A stretch of 39,686 bases of DNA, taken from a virus. Below are positions 31,830 to 38,388 of the stretch, piece by piece. The notes beneath the pieces are model-generated. The model was not told where the DNA came from and searched no databases. It saw nothing but the letters and a program-made list of their open reading frames with translations. The translations under genes were made by a program, and so were the position numbers. The DNA lies in IMG/VR virus record IMGVR_UViG_3300028800_002447, positions 1 through 39,686 of that record; one strand, written 5' to 3'. Each line of letters starts with the position of its first letter. Within the stretch, counting starts at the first letter, position 1.

Positions 31830-33322
31830 TGGTGAACACAGTAACTTTCCCGCCGGAAATCGGTGGCGACGGCTCGACCGTCACGGACGACAGTAGCCCG
31901 ACCACCGGCCTCGCAAACGGCGGATTTCGCACGCGCTTGCTGCCGATGTTTACGCAGATCGTCAACGTCGTGAACTGGTTCGTCGCTCGGGGCAACTCGC
32001 TCGTCAATACGGCATCAACGCATGTTGACGACGCGACGACGCAGGCTAACAATGCGGCCGCTTCGGCGGCAAACGCCCAGATTTACGCAGCGGCTGCGCA
32101 GTCGGCAGCTGGCTTGCCAGCATTGGCTGGCCACGCCAACGCTCCTCTGCAAGTCAAACCGGATGCATCCGGAGTCAAGTGGCTGGGAATTGGCGTCCCG
32201 AGCGGCGTCGCTGCACTCGACCCCAACGGCCTGGTTCCGGCCGCGCAGTTGCCGACTGTCTTCAACACTGGAGATACGATCACGACGGCTAATGCGCCCG
32301 CATCCCCGGCATGGCTTAAATGCGATGGCTCCGTTTATTTGCAATCGAATTATGCGGTGCTGTTTGCAAAACTTGGGATATTGTCGAATCCCGGCGCGCC
32401 GTGGACACAGAGAACGTTGCCAACAAACGCGTACTGGAGTTCGGTCACTTACGGGAACGGTGTGTTCGTTGCGGTGGTGAGCAGCAGCAACATCACTGCC
32501 ACCTCGCTGGACGGCATTACGTGGACGCAGAGAGCGTTGCCAGTAAGCGGGAGCTGGAGTTCAGTCACTTACGGGAACGGAGTGTTCGTTGCGGTGATGA
32601 ACGGCGGCAGCATCGCTGCCACCTCGCCGGACGGCATTACGTGGACGCAGAGAGCGTTGCCAGTAAGCGGGAGCTGGAGTTCGGTCACTTACGGGAACGG
32701 TGTGTTCGTTACGGTATGGAACGGCAGCAACTTCGCGGCCACCTCGCCGGACGGCATTACGTGGATACAGAGAACGTTGCCAACGACCGCGTACTGGTTT
32801 TCAGTTACCTACGGTAACGGTGTGTTTGTCGCCGTGTCGAACAGCGCAAGCGCAATAGCTGCCACCTCGCAGGATGGCATTACGTGGACGCAGAGAGCGT
32901 TGCCAGTAAGCGGGAGCTGGAGTTCAGTCACTTACGGGAACGGAGTGTTCGTTGCGGTGATGAACGGCGGCAGCATCGCTGCCACCTCGCCGGACGGCAT
33001 TACGTGGACGCAGAGAGCGTTGCCAGTAAGCGGGGGTTGGAGTTCGGTCACTTACGGGAACGGTGTGTTCGTTGCGGTGGTGAACAGCGGCAGCATCGCT
33101 GCCACCTCGCCGGACGGCATTACGTGGACGCAGAGAGCGTTGCCAGTAAGCGGGAGTTGGAGTTCGGTCACTTACGGGAACGGTGTGTTCGTTGCGGTGG
33201 TGAACGGCAGCAGCATTGCGGCGACTTTGACAGCGTATGCGTATAACGTCGCCACGCAGTTCGCCGTGCCGCTTTTGACAAATGCGCAGGGCATTCCAAC
33301 TTATATCAAGACGGGGCTGTGA
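31829..33322 (+). CDS. Tail fibre / receptor-binding protein with seven tandem repeats
   Basis: 497 residues. The N-terminal 130 residues contain an alanine/glutamine helix (QANNAAASAANAQIYAAAAQ), a common trimeric fibre stalk, and then a DGSVYLQSNYAVLFAKLG collar-like element. From residue 192 on there are seven repeats of about 40 residues built around WSSVTYGNGVFVAV and SPDGITWTQRALPVSG, a WD/BNR-like beta-propeller pattern seen in other fibre tips. The last 28 residues (PLLTNAQGIPTYIKTGL) form a short C-terminal cap. The protein should bind the host surface. The repeats are close to identical in DNA, so this gene is prone to recombination. GAGGAG lies upstream of the ATG. Confidence 0.85.
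   Translation: MVNTVTFPPEIGGDGSTVTDDSSPTTGLANGGFRTRLLPMFTQIVNVVNWFVARGNSLVNTASTHVDDATTQANNAAASAANAQIYAAAAQSAAGLPALAGHANAPLQVKPDASGVKWLGIGVPSGVAALDPNGLVPAAQLPTVFNTGDTITTANAPASPAWLKCDGSVYLQSNYAVLFAKLGILSNPGAPWTQRTLPTNAYWSSVTYGNGVFVAVVSSSNITATSLDGITWTQRALPVSGSWSSVTYGNGVFVAVMNGGSIAATSPDGITWTQRALPVSGSWSSVTYGNGVFVTVWNGSNFAATSPDGITWIQRTLPTTAYWFSVTYGNGVFVAVSNSASAIAATSQDGITWTQRALPVSGSWSSVTYGNGVFVAVMNGGSIAATSPDGITWTQRALPVSGGWSSVTYGNGVFVAVVNSGSIAATSPDGITWTQRALPVSGSWSSVTYGNGVFVAVVNGSSIAATLTAYAYNVATQFAVPLLTNAQGIPTYIKTGL
32401..33243 (+). repeat. Seven tandem repeats of about 120 bp in the fibre gene
   Basis: Units start at about 32401, 32521, 32641, 32761, 32884, 33004 and 33124 (period 120, once 123). 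The units at 32521 and 32884 are identical over their full 120 bases, while the unit at 32761 is the most diverged. Because the period is a multiple of three, two other frames on this strand and one on the opposite strand also stay open through the repeats; these are not genes. Confidence 0.92.
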
Positions 33323-33323
33323 A

Positions 33324-33875
33324 ATGACCACGATCTACAAATGGGATGCCGACTTCGCGTATGCGGGGCCGTTCGAGATTTCAGATGAATATGCGCCGGT
33401 TCCGCCGGGAACTGATTTTGAGCCGCCGCCCGCTGCGGATGGTCAGGCTGCGTATTGGACAGGCAACGCATGGGAAGTGCGTGCGATTCCCGGCCCGGAA
33501 CTCGACGGTGCGAAGGCAGCGCAGAAGGTCATTGTTTCGCAAGCCTGCCAGGACGCAATCCTCGCAGGCTTTGAGTCGTCCGCACTCGGCCCATCACACA
33601 CCTACCCAGCCAAACCGACCGATCAGCAGAACCTGAATGCATCGGTCGTCGCGTCGCTTCTTCCCGGCAACGCCGCGGACTGGGCGACACCATTCTGGTG
33701 TGCGGCCCCGGACGGAGTTTGGGCCTACGTTCCGCACACGGCTGCGCAGATTCAACGGGCCGGCGCGGACGGCAAGGCGGCGATCCTCGCATGCCTGACG
33801 AAGAACCAGCAGCTCGCAGCGCAGATCGACGCCGCGACGACGATTGACGCCGTGCAGGCAATCACCTGGGAATAG
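33324..33875 (+). CDS. Tail fibre accessory protein (DUF4376-like)
   Basis: 183 residues from ATG 33324, one base after the fibre stop. The N-terminal part holds a PPPAADGQAAYWTGNAWEV element seen in fibre-assembly proteins. The C-terminal 100 residues match the DUF4376 pattern: CQDAILAGFESSALG, then HTYPAKPTDQQNLNASV, and a C-terminal QQLAAQIDAATTIDAVQAITW. Such proteins are encoded right after fibre genes and help folding or attachment. The start has little room for a ribosome site, so coupling to the fibre gene is likely. Confidence 0.8.
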   Translation: MTTIYKWDADFAYAGPFEISDEYAPVPPGTDFEPPPAADGQAAYWTGNAWEVRAIPGPELDGAKAAQKVIVSQACQDAILAGFESSALGPSHTYPAKPTDQQNLNASVVASLLPGNAADWATPFWCAAPDGVWAYVPHTAAQIQRAGADGKAAILACLTKNQQLAAQIDAATTIDAVQAITWE

Positions 33876-33917
33876 TTGCCGCGACCCGCAAAAGCTCATC
33901 AATACGTTTCGTAATCA

Positions 33918-33941
33918 GGCTGCCTTCGGGCGGCCTTTTTT
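33918..33941 (+). terminator. Terminator before the lysis genes
   Basis: GGCTGCC (33918-33924) and GGCGGCC (33929-33935) pair, with one G-T, around a stable TTCG tetraloop, followed by T6. ATTTCCGGAG with the holin ribosome site follows directly. Confidence 0.8.
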
Positions 33942-33956
33942 ATTTCCGGAGACCCG

Positions 33957-34136
33957 ATGGACCGAAGTGACTTTGCTGCGAGCGTTGCGAAGGCAGCGCC
34001 AGCGCTGGGCGGCAATTTCTGGCTCTGGCTGGAAAGCCATGACATCAACTGGTGGGTAGCGCTGCTGACGGCGGGATACATCTGCCTGCAGGCGTTCTAT
34101 CTCATCAAGAACCGCGGACGCAGGGGAGGTGAATGA
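33957..34136 (+). CDS. Holin
   Basis: 59 residues from ATG 33957, with GGAG seven bases upstream. A polar N-terminus (MDRSDFAASVAKAAPALGG) is followed by one membrane helix (WWVALLTAGYICLQAFYLI, about 33-51) and a basic tail (KNRGRRGGE). This is the shape of small phage holins. It lies immediately before the lysozyme and overlaps its start as ATGA. It forms the inner-membrane hole that releases the endolysin. The start is immediately followed by an AAGTGACTTT sequence. Confidence 0.8.
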   Translation: MDRSDFAASVAKAAPALGGNFWLWLESHDINWWVALLTAGYICLQAFYLIKNRGRRGGE

Positions 34137-34588
34137 ATCTGGCATTGCTTTACGCCGAGCTGCGACGCGACGAGGCGGTGCGCCGCTGGCCGTACAAGGA
34201 CACGGGCAAGCCGCCGAAGACGACAACCGGTGTCGGCCACAACCTCGACGCGTGGCCGCTTCCGGCCGGCTGGACCTATCCGCTCTCCGACGCACAGATC
34301 ATGCAACTGCTCGCAGACGACGTGGCCGACACTTTGCACCAGCTCGACATGCATTTGTCGTGGTGGCGCACGTTGAGCGAAGTGCGTCAGCGCGTCATCG
34401 CAAATATGTGCTTCAACCTCGGCATAGCCCGGCTTCTCGAATTCAAAATGACGCTCGCGGCAATGCAGACGGACAACTTCGGTACCGCTGCAGACGAGAT
34501 GAAGAACTCGGAGTGGTTCGGTGAGGTAGGCGATCGCGCTGTGCGCCTGTGCTCGGCGATGCGTACTGACGTCATGCCGACCGCCTAG
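34133..34588 (+). CDS. Endolysin, T4-type lysozyme (GH24)
   Basis: 151 residues. The catalytic pattern E-8x-D-x-x-T of T4 lysozyme is present: Glu14 in RRDEAVRRWPYKD, Asp23, and Thr31 before GVGHN (33-37). The C-terminal helices (VRQRVIANMCFNLGIARL, then FKMTLAAMQ) match the second lobe. No signal peptide is seen, so it depends on the holin to reach the cell wall. It cleaves the glycan chain of peptidoglycan. Confidence 0.92.
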   Translation: MNLALLYAELRRDEAVRRWPYKDTGKPPKTTTGVGHNLDAWPLPAGWTYPLSDAQIMQLLADDVADTLHQLDMHLSWWRTLSEVRQRVIANMCFNLGIARLLEFKMTLAAMQTDNFGTAADEMKNSEWFGEVGDRAVRLCSAMRTDVMPTA

Positions 34589-34620
34589 CCGATCGAATAT
34601 CGATCAGATGACCGTAACGA

Positions 34621-34640
34621 AGCCGCCCTCGGGCGGCTTT
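34621..34640 (+). terminator. Terminator after the lysozyme gene
   Basis: AGCCGCC (34621-34627) pairs with GGCGGCT (34632-34638) around CTCG, followed by TTTATTTT. A second palindrome of G and C follows near 34648-34659 and ends in TTTTTC, so there may be two stacked hairpins. Confidence 0.75.
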
Positions 34641-34681
34641 TATTTTGCCGCCGCGCGCGGCTTTTTCTTATGGAGGACTGC

Positions 34682-35026
34682 ATGACCGTTCGATTGAAAA
34701 TCATCGTCGCCACACTCGCGGCGCTCTTCGTGCTGCTGCTCATGATCCTGTGGTCGGCCTTCGTCTTTCTCGGTCGCACGCCGATCGATCCGTTCATCAA
34801 CCAGATCGGTGCGCTGATCACCATCGCTGTCGGCCTCGTCTCCGCGTTCTTCGGACACCAGGCGGCATCGGGTACGTCAGCGCCTGTGGCGGCGCAGCTC
34901 GTCGCTGGTGAGGCGTTTCAGCCGTTGACGGCACCGCCGCGCGCGGCGGTCGATGCGCCGGCCGTGTTTGCTGCGGACGCGCTGCAGCCTGCAGCGCAAG
35001 GGCCGGTCATCCCGCAGCCGCAATGA
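34682..35026 (+). CDS. Two-helix membrane protein of the lysis cassette
   Basis: 114 residues from ATG 34682; GGAGG stands directly before it, which rules out the in-frame ATG 12 bases earlier. Two hydrophobic helices are seen, at 5-30 (VRLKIIVATLAALFVLLLMIL, then WSAFVFLG) and about 39-58 (INQIGALITIAVGLVSAFFG), followed by an Ala/Pro-rich tail. It could be a second holin or antiholin, or the inner-membrane member of a spanin-like pair with the lipoprotein gene that overlaps it as ATGA. It lacks the coiled coil of classical Rz, so the spanin idea is weak. Confidence 0.65.
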   Translation: MTVRLKIIVATLAALFVLLLMILWSAFVFLGRTPIDPFINQIGALITIAVGLVSAFFGHQAASGTSAPVAAQLVAGEAFQPLTAPPRAAVDAPAVFAADALQPAAQGPVIPQPQ

Positions 35027-35238
35027 CGCGGACTATTGCACTCGCACTCGCCGCCGCACTGGCCGGCTGCACGATCGTCGAGCACGTTCAGGTGCTGCCC
35101 ATCGTGAACCCGAACACCTACGACGTCTCCTGCTGCGTGGCCTACGCCGAGATTCCGCCGTCGACGCGTCTGAGCGTCACGGTCAAGAAGAGCGGCGCGG
35201 GAACGTCCGTCAAGCTCGGCGCCCGTTGGCGCTTCTGA
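35023..35238 (+). CDS. Small lipoprotein of the lysis region
   Basis: 71 residues. A signal peptide with lipobox LAGC (Cys16) is clear, leaving a mature protein of about 56 residues with two further Cys side by side (SCC). The end is beta-like (SVTVKKSGAGTSVKLGARWRF). Position and size suggest an outer-membrane spanin, but it is not proline-rich like Rz1. Start overlaps the previous gene (ATGA). A role at the outer membrane in the last step of lysis is plausible but not shown. Confidence 0.65.
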   Translation: MTRTIALALAAALAGCTIVEHVQVLPIVNPNTYDVSCCVAYAEIPPSTRLSVTVKKSGAGTSVKLGARWRF

Positions 35239-35281
35239 TGTTCTTTGCCCGCCTGCGTGAAATATCGTCACTGAAAGGAGA

Positions 35282-35608
35282 TCAGGCGACATCGTTTGGC
35301 GATTTGCGATTTTCGATATACGAGTCTCGCAGCGTAGTTCCATATAGCAGCGCCTGATATGCAATCGTGAGTAGCGCCACAACGGTGTAAATCGAAAACC
35401 CTTGCCAGGGTTTTTTGGAGAAAAGAAAAATTGCCGATATGAAGCTGAATGACAACAAGGACCGTAGCGTCTTTAGTACAGCTGCCGCGAGAAAAAGGCG
35501 CTTGCGGATAGCCATGGAAATCACATGTCTATGCATGGCAGGAATTCTCGTGGCAGCCCAAGTTTTTCCGATACCCGACGAAACCCTTTCCTTAATTCTT
35601 TGCGTCAT
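35282..35608 (-). CDS. Possible membrane protein, lower-GC accessory gene
   Basis: 108 residues from ATG 35608, which has GGAG about nine bases upstream. Two hydrophobic stretches (LFLAAAVLKTLRSLL with FISAIFLF, then YTVVALLTIAYQALLY) and basic ends suggest an inner-membrane protein. The local base composition is clearly richer in A and T than the phage around it, a sign of separate origin. It overlaps an open frame on the plus strand (35439-35660) across about 170 bases, and a terminator-like hairpin lies in its middle. Only one of the two frames may be real. The ribosome site favours this one. Confidence 0.45.
   Translation of the reverse strand: MTQRIKERVSSGIGKTWAATRIPAMHRHVISMAIRKRLFLAAAVLKTLRSLLSFSFISAIFLFSKKPWQGFSIYTVVALLTIAYQALLYGTTLRDSYIENRKSPNDVA
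35395..35416 (+). terminator. Terminator after the lysis genes
   Basis: AAAACCC (35395-35401) pairs with GGGTTTT (35408-35414) around TTGCCA, followed by T6 in total on the plus strand. It would end the late transcript; on the minus strand the T-run is shorter. Confidence 0.65.
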
Positions 35609-35660
35609 GTTGATGATCTCCTCGCTTCTCGTGGGGGCAATCTTCGGCGAGCAAGTTTAA
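35439..35660 (+). CDS. Possible two-helix membrane protein
   Basis: 73 residues from ATG 35439; an in-frame TTG lies at 35415. A polar, basic start (NDNKDRSVFSTAAARKRRLR) is followed by two hydrophobic helices (AMEITCLCMAGILVAAQVF and TLSLILCVMLMISSLLVGAIF). No good ribosome site is seen; the nearest GGAG is 18 bases away. It runs collinear with the lysis genes but after a terminator. It is antisense to the frame at 35282-35608. Moderately protein-like, unknown function. Confidence 0.4.
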   Translation: MKLNDNKDRSVFSTAAARKRRLRIAMEITCLCMAGILVAAQVFPIPDETLSLILCVMLMISSLLVGAIFGEQV

Positions 35661-35727
35661 CAATCCGCGCTGCAATTTCTTAAATTCTCCCGCCGCGCCC
35701 GCGGCATCACCCCCGAAGGATCTCACC

Positions 35728-36060
35728 ATGAAGAAGCTCATGCCGCTCGCGGCAGGTATTGCCACGCTCGCGCTCGGCGCATGCTCGGCCGCACAACAAT
35801 CCCAAGCCGACGCGACGTTGTCCAATGTTGGCACGACGCTCAACACGGTTACTACAGTTGTCGTCGATGGCTGCAGAGTTGTTCAGCCAGGGCTTAGCGC
35901 TGTCGGAACCGTCAATCCGACGGTCGCCACTGCTGCGGTCGCGAATGGAGTCTTCTGCGCGGCTAATACGGCGATGGCGACCGCAACCGCCTCTGTTCCG
36001 GCTGCCGCATCGATCCCGGCGCCCGCATCGACGCCGCTCGCTGGTGCGCCGTTGCAATGA
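35728..36060 (+). CDS. Lipoprotein paired with the lipase-like gene
   Basis: 110 residues with a clear lipoprotein signal (MKKLMPLAAGIATLALGAC, Cys19) and AAGGA upstream of the ATG. The mature part contains two Cys (DGCRV and FCAAN) that may form a disulfide, a Val/Thr-rich central region, and an alanine/proline C-terminus. It overlaps the following lipase-like gene by four bases (ATGA), so both are made together. The lipoprotein could hold or restrain the hydrolase at the membrane; this is inference. No family recognised. Confidence 0.7.
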   Translation: MKKLMPLAAGIATLALGACSAAQQSQADATLSNVGTTLNTVTTVVVDGCRVVQPGLSAVGTVNPTVATAAVANGVFCAANTAMATATASVPAAASIPAPASTPLAGAPLQ

Positions 36061-36632
36061 CGCCGCGCGACTATGCGCTGCTCGCGCAGCGTGCCTATTC
36101 CACGCCGCCGCTGATTGGTGAGGAATCGAGCGCTGCGCGAGCGATCGTCGATGGCGATGTGGTCGCGTTCCCCGGCACGAACAACCTTCCGTGCTGGCTC
36201 GCGGATCTCGACGTAAGGGTTGAGGTCGTGCCGGGACTCGGCGCACTACATGCGGGGTTCTGGCGGGCCTTTAGCTCGATCCGGGATGCGCTATTCAAGC
36301 TGCCGACGCCGGCCGTCACGGTCGGGCACAGCGAGGGCGCGGCGCTCGCGATCCTGTTTGCCGCAGCGCTGTGCCAGGTAGGCCGGGCGCCGCGCGAGGT
36401 CTACGCGTTCGAGCCGCCGCGCGTGAGCGCCGATAGCGTGCTCGCCGAGTTGCTGCAGGGGCACGGTGTGCAGGTGAACCTCTATCGAAACGGCTACGAC
36501 GTCGTGCCGCTCGTGCCGCGCCTGCTACATCCCTGGCAACATCCAGCGCGGCTCGTGGCAATCGGCAAGCCGGCCATCCCCGTGACTAACGTCGAGGATC
36601 ACTTCATCGAGCGGGTGATTGCGGCGTTGTAG
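36057..36632 (+). CDS. Lipase-like alpha/beta hydrolase (class 3 type)
   Basis: 191 residues. The nucleophile elbow TVGHSEGAALAI (Ser92) matches G-H-S-x-G of class 3 lipases. The other triad members are likely Asp148 in NGYDVVPLVP and His182 in VEDHFIERV. The DVVAFPGTNN segment near 34-43 corresponds to the oxyanion strand (usually FRGT). It is shorter than secreted lipases and has no signal peptide, so it acts in the cytoplasm or is released by lysis. An accessory gene with no lambda counterpart, coupled to the lipoprotein upstream. Confidence 0.78.
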   Translation: MTPRDYALLAQRAYSTPPLIGEESSAARAIVDGDVVAFPGTNNLPCWLADLDVRVEVVPGLGALHAGFWRAFSSIRDALFKLPTPAVTVGHSEGAALAILFAAALCQVGRAPREVYAFEPPRVSADSVLAELLQGHGVQVNLYRNGYDVVPLVPRLLHPWQHPARLVAIGKPAIPVTNVEDHFIERVIAAL

Positions 36633-36828
36633 AAACTCGGCGCGACCGGTGTGGCGCGGCGACAAAGTAATTTTGCCCATTGGGCGTGAAGAACAGGGCG
36701 GCCGGGGGAATGTTGACGCATTCGTCCCGGTCGCCTTTCCACTGAGATAGCCAGTGAATCAGCCAGGGCCCTGTAACCCTCCGGAGGGCGGGCCGAATTC
36801 TAACGATATTTCCAGATTTGGCAATCAC
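36604..36828 (-). CDS. Possible short protein in the gap before the methyltransferase
   Basis: 74 residues from GTG 36828. The composition is protein-like, with WLIHWLSQWKGDRDECVNIPP and FFTPNGQNYFVAAPH, and codon use in the second half matches the phage. It has no good ribosome site and overlaps the lipase stop by 29 bases. Without it the gap would be about 200 bases of non-coding DNA. That gap holds the near-palindrome at 36664-36674 and the palindromes CAGGGCCCTG (36764-36773) and CCCTCCGGAGGG (36777-36788). Confidence 0.4.
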   Translation of the reverse strand: MIAKSGNIVRIRPALRRVTGPWLIHWLSQWKGDRDECVNIPPAALFFTPNGQNYFVAAPHRSRRVSTTPQSPAR

Positions 36829-36829
36829 T

Positions 36830-37621
36830 ATGGCTCAACCCATCATTCCCTGGATCGGTGGCAAGCGTCGCCTAGCCGACCATCTGATTCCGCGTTTCCC
36901 GGCCCACGACTGCTACGTCGAGGTATTTGCCGGCGGGGCGGCGCTGTATTTCATGCGTCCGCCGGCCAAGGTCGAGGTCATCAACGACGTGAACGGCGAT
37001 CTCGTGAATTTGTACCGCGTCGTGCAGCACCACCTCGAAGAATTCGTGCGCCAGTTCAAGTGGGCGCTGACGAGCCGACAGGTGTTCGAATGGCTCAAGG
37101 AAACGGTTCCTGAAACCCTGACGGATATTCAGCGGGCCGCGCGATTCTATTACCTCCAGCAAAATTGCTTTGGGGGCAAGGTCGAGGGGCAGACGTTTGG
37201 GACCGCGACAACCACGCCGCCGGGGCTCAACCTTCTGCGCCTTGAGGAGAATCTCTCGGCAGCGCATCTGCGGCTCGCGGGCACCTATGTCGAGCATCTC
37301 GACTGGAAGGCGTGTATAGACCGCTATGACAGGCCGCACACGCTTTTCTATCTCGATCCTCCCTACTGGCAGACGGAGGGCTACGGCGTGCCGTTCCCGT
37401 TTGGCGAATACGAAGCGATGGCAGCACGCCTGCGGACGATCAAGGGCAAGGCAATCATCAGCCTCAACGATCATCCCGACGTACGGCGCGTGTTCGGCGG
37501 GTTCCATATCGAAACCGTCGACATCCGCTACACAGTCGGGGGCGGTGGCCGCGAGGCTGCGCGTAAGGAGGTGATCATCTTCAACTGGGATGATGCCGCG
37601 CAGCCGGCCGGGTTGTTCTAG
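36830..37621 (+). CDS. DNA adenine methyltransferase (Dam/D12 class)
   Basis: 263 residues from ATG 36830. D12-class motifs are in order: PWIGGKRRLADHLIPRFP (6-23) as the start of the alpha region, and the SAM-binding VEVFAGGAALYF (about 26-37; motif I F-x-G-G). DVNGDLVNLYR follows near 49-59, and the catalytic DPPY lies within FYLDPPYWQTEGYG near 170-183. The class methylates adenine N6, often in GATC, but the target cannot be read from sequence. It could protect phage DNA from restriction or regulate promoters. No restriction partner lies nearby, so it is an orphan methylase. No strong ribosome site. Confidence 0.9.
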   Translation: MAQPIIPWIGGKRRLADHLIPRFPAHDCYVEVFAGGAALYFMRPPAKVEVINDVNGDLVNLYRVVQHHLEEFVRQFKWALTSRQVFEWLKETVPETLTDIQRAARFYYLQQNCFGGKVEGQTFGTATTTPPGLNLLRLEENLSAAHLRLAGTYVEHLDWKACIDRYDRPHTLFYLDPPYWQTEGYGVPFPFGEYEAMAARLRTIKGKAIISLNDHPDVRRVFGGFHIETVDIRYTVGGGGREAARKEVIIFNWDDAAQPAGLF

Positions 37622-37636
37622 CGCGCCATGGGTAGC

Positions 37637-37678
37637 CAGGTGCGGGGTTCGTGCTGTCGCACACGAGCCCTGCACCTG
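37637..37678. repeat. Long inverted repeat between converging genes
   Basis: 17 bases at 37637-37653 and 37662-37678 are reverse complements apart from one mismatch and one G-T pair, with an eight-base loop. There is no T-run on either side. It sits between the ends of the methyltransferase gene and the antitoxin gene and could end transcripts from both sides or act as a recombination or binding site. Confidence 0.7.
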
Positions 37679-37706
37679 TCCGGCAGGCGTTCCCGATACC
37701 GGCGAG

Positions 37707-38126
37707 TCAAATTACCGCAAGCTCCAGATGCCGCCCGAGGGCTTCGACGGCTTCGGCAATCTTGTCGATCTTCGTCGCATGGTGAATATCGACGATGCGG
37801 TTGACGGCCTGAGGGCTCGTACCAAGGCGCCGCGCCAACTCTGCTGGCGCAACTTTCTGCGTGACCATCTCGTTGAGCAAAAGTACCTTTGCCGAGACGG
37901 TCGCCGGCAACGAGACCAGTTCCTCGTCCTTCTTTGCCTTCGAGGGGGCGGGGACAGGGCGCTTGTCTTCGAAATAGAAGTCCATCGCCGTAAGCAATGC
38001 ATCGGCGGCCATAGTGCGGGCCTCGTCCAGCGTATCGCCCTGCGTGATAGCCTCGGGCACGTCGCGAAACGTCACTACAAAACCGTGACCGTCGTCCGGC
38101 TCAAACCGCCCTGGATAACGTAACAT
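37707..38126 (-). CDS. hicB: HicB antitoxin
   Basis: 139 residues from ATG 38126, with GGAGAA nine bases upstream. The N-terminal half is the partial RNase H fold of HicB (FVVTFRDVPEAITQGDTLDEA, then MAADALLTAMDFYFEDKRPVP). The C-terminal half has a helix-turn-helix (AELARRLGTSPQAVNRIVDI, about 102-121) for DNA binding. HicB binds HicA and represses the pair's own promoter. The gene follows hicA on the same strand with a 59-base gap that contains a strong hairpin. The operator at 38389-38418 is the likely target. Confidence 0.92.
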   Translation of the reverse strand: MLRYPGRFEPDDGHGFVVTFRDVPEAITQGDTLDEARTMAADALLTAMDFYFEDKRPVPAPSKAKKDEELVSLPATVSAKVLLLNEMVTQKVAPAELARRLGTSPQAVNRIVDIHHATKIDKIAEAVEALGRHLELAVI

Positions 38127-38161
38127 GTTGATTCTCCATAGATGCTTTGAGAAACGGTGCA

Positions 38162-38187
38162 GAGAAAGCCCCTTTCGGGGCTCTCTC
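38162..38187 (-). terminator. Hairpin between hicA and hicB
   Basis: On the minus strand an 11-bp stem (one G-U) closes a GAAA tetraloop directly after the hicA stop. No U-run follows, so it may act as an RNA-stabilising or attenuating element that sets the toxin to antitoxin ratio. Confidence 0.65.
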
Positions 38188-38362
38188 ACTTCAGTCCTAG
38201 CTGCTTCAAGATCGCTTTCCGGGTTCCTTCTTTCAACTCGCTACCTGGGTGCCTCGGAAGGGTGGTTTGCTTGCCGTTCAGGTAGACCTTTGTGTGATTC
38301 GAACCTTCCTTGAAGACCGCGCCCTGTTCAGCTAACCACCTCTTGAACTCACTCTGTTTCAC
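38186..38362 (-). CDS. hicA: HicA mRNA interferase toxin
   Basis: 58 residues from GTG 38362, preceded by a G-rich ribosome site. The small dsRBD-like fold is recognisable: SEFKRWLAEQGAVFKEGSNH at 4-23, with the catalytic His23 in GSNH. It continues KVYLNGKQTTLPRHPG and the C-terminal helix ELKEGTRKAILKQLGL, which matches the typical HicA ending. HicA cuts mRNA and arrests translation when HicB is degraded. The gene is the first of the pair. It stabilises the prophage or acts in defence. Confidence 0.9.
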   Translation of the reverse strand: MKQSEFKRWLAEQGAVFKEGSNHTKVYLNGKQTTLPRHPGSELKEGTRKAILKQLGLK

Positions 38363-38388
38363 CGTTCCCCCGTGTTGTTGAACATGGA

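Noticed and set aside
32401-33243. CRISPR-like regular repeats
   Set aside because: The units are contiguous and coding, without spacers, and form a protein repeat.
32320-33331. Extra open frames through the fibre repeats on both strands
   Set aside because: They stay open only because the repeat length is a multiple of three. They have no independent start signals.
36764-36788. Two short GC palindromes upstream of the methyltransferase
   Set aside because: They are short and common in GC-rich DNA, and no promoter elements flank them. They are recorded only in the overlapping feature.
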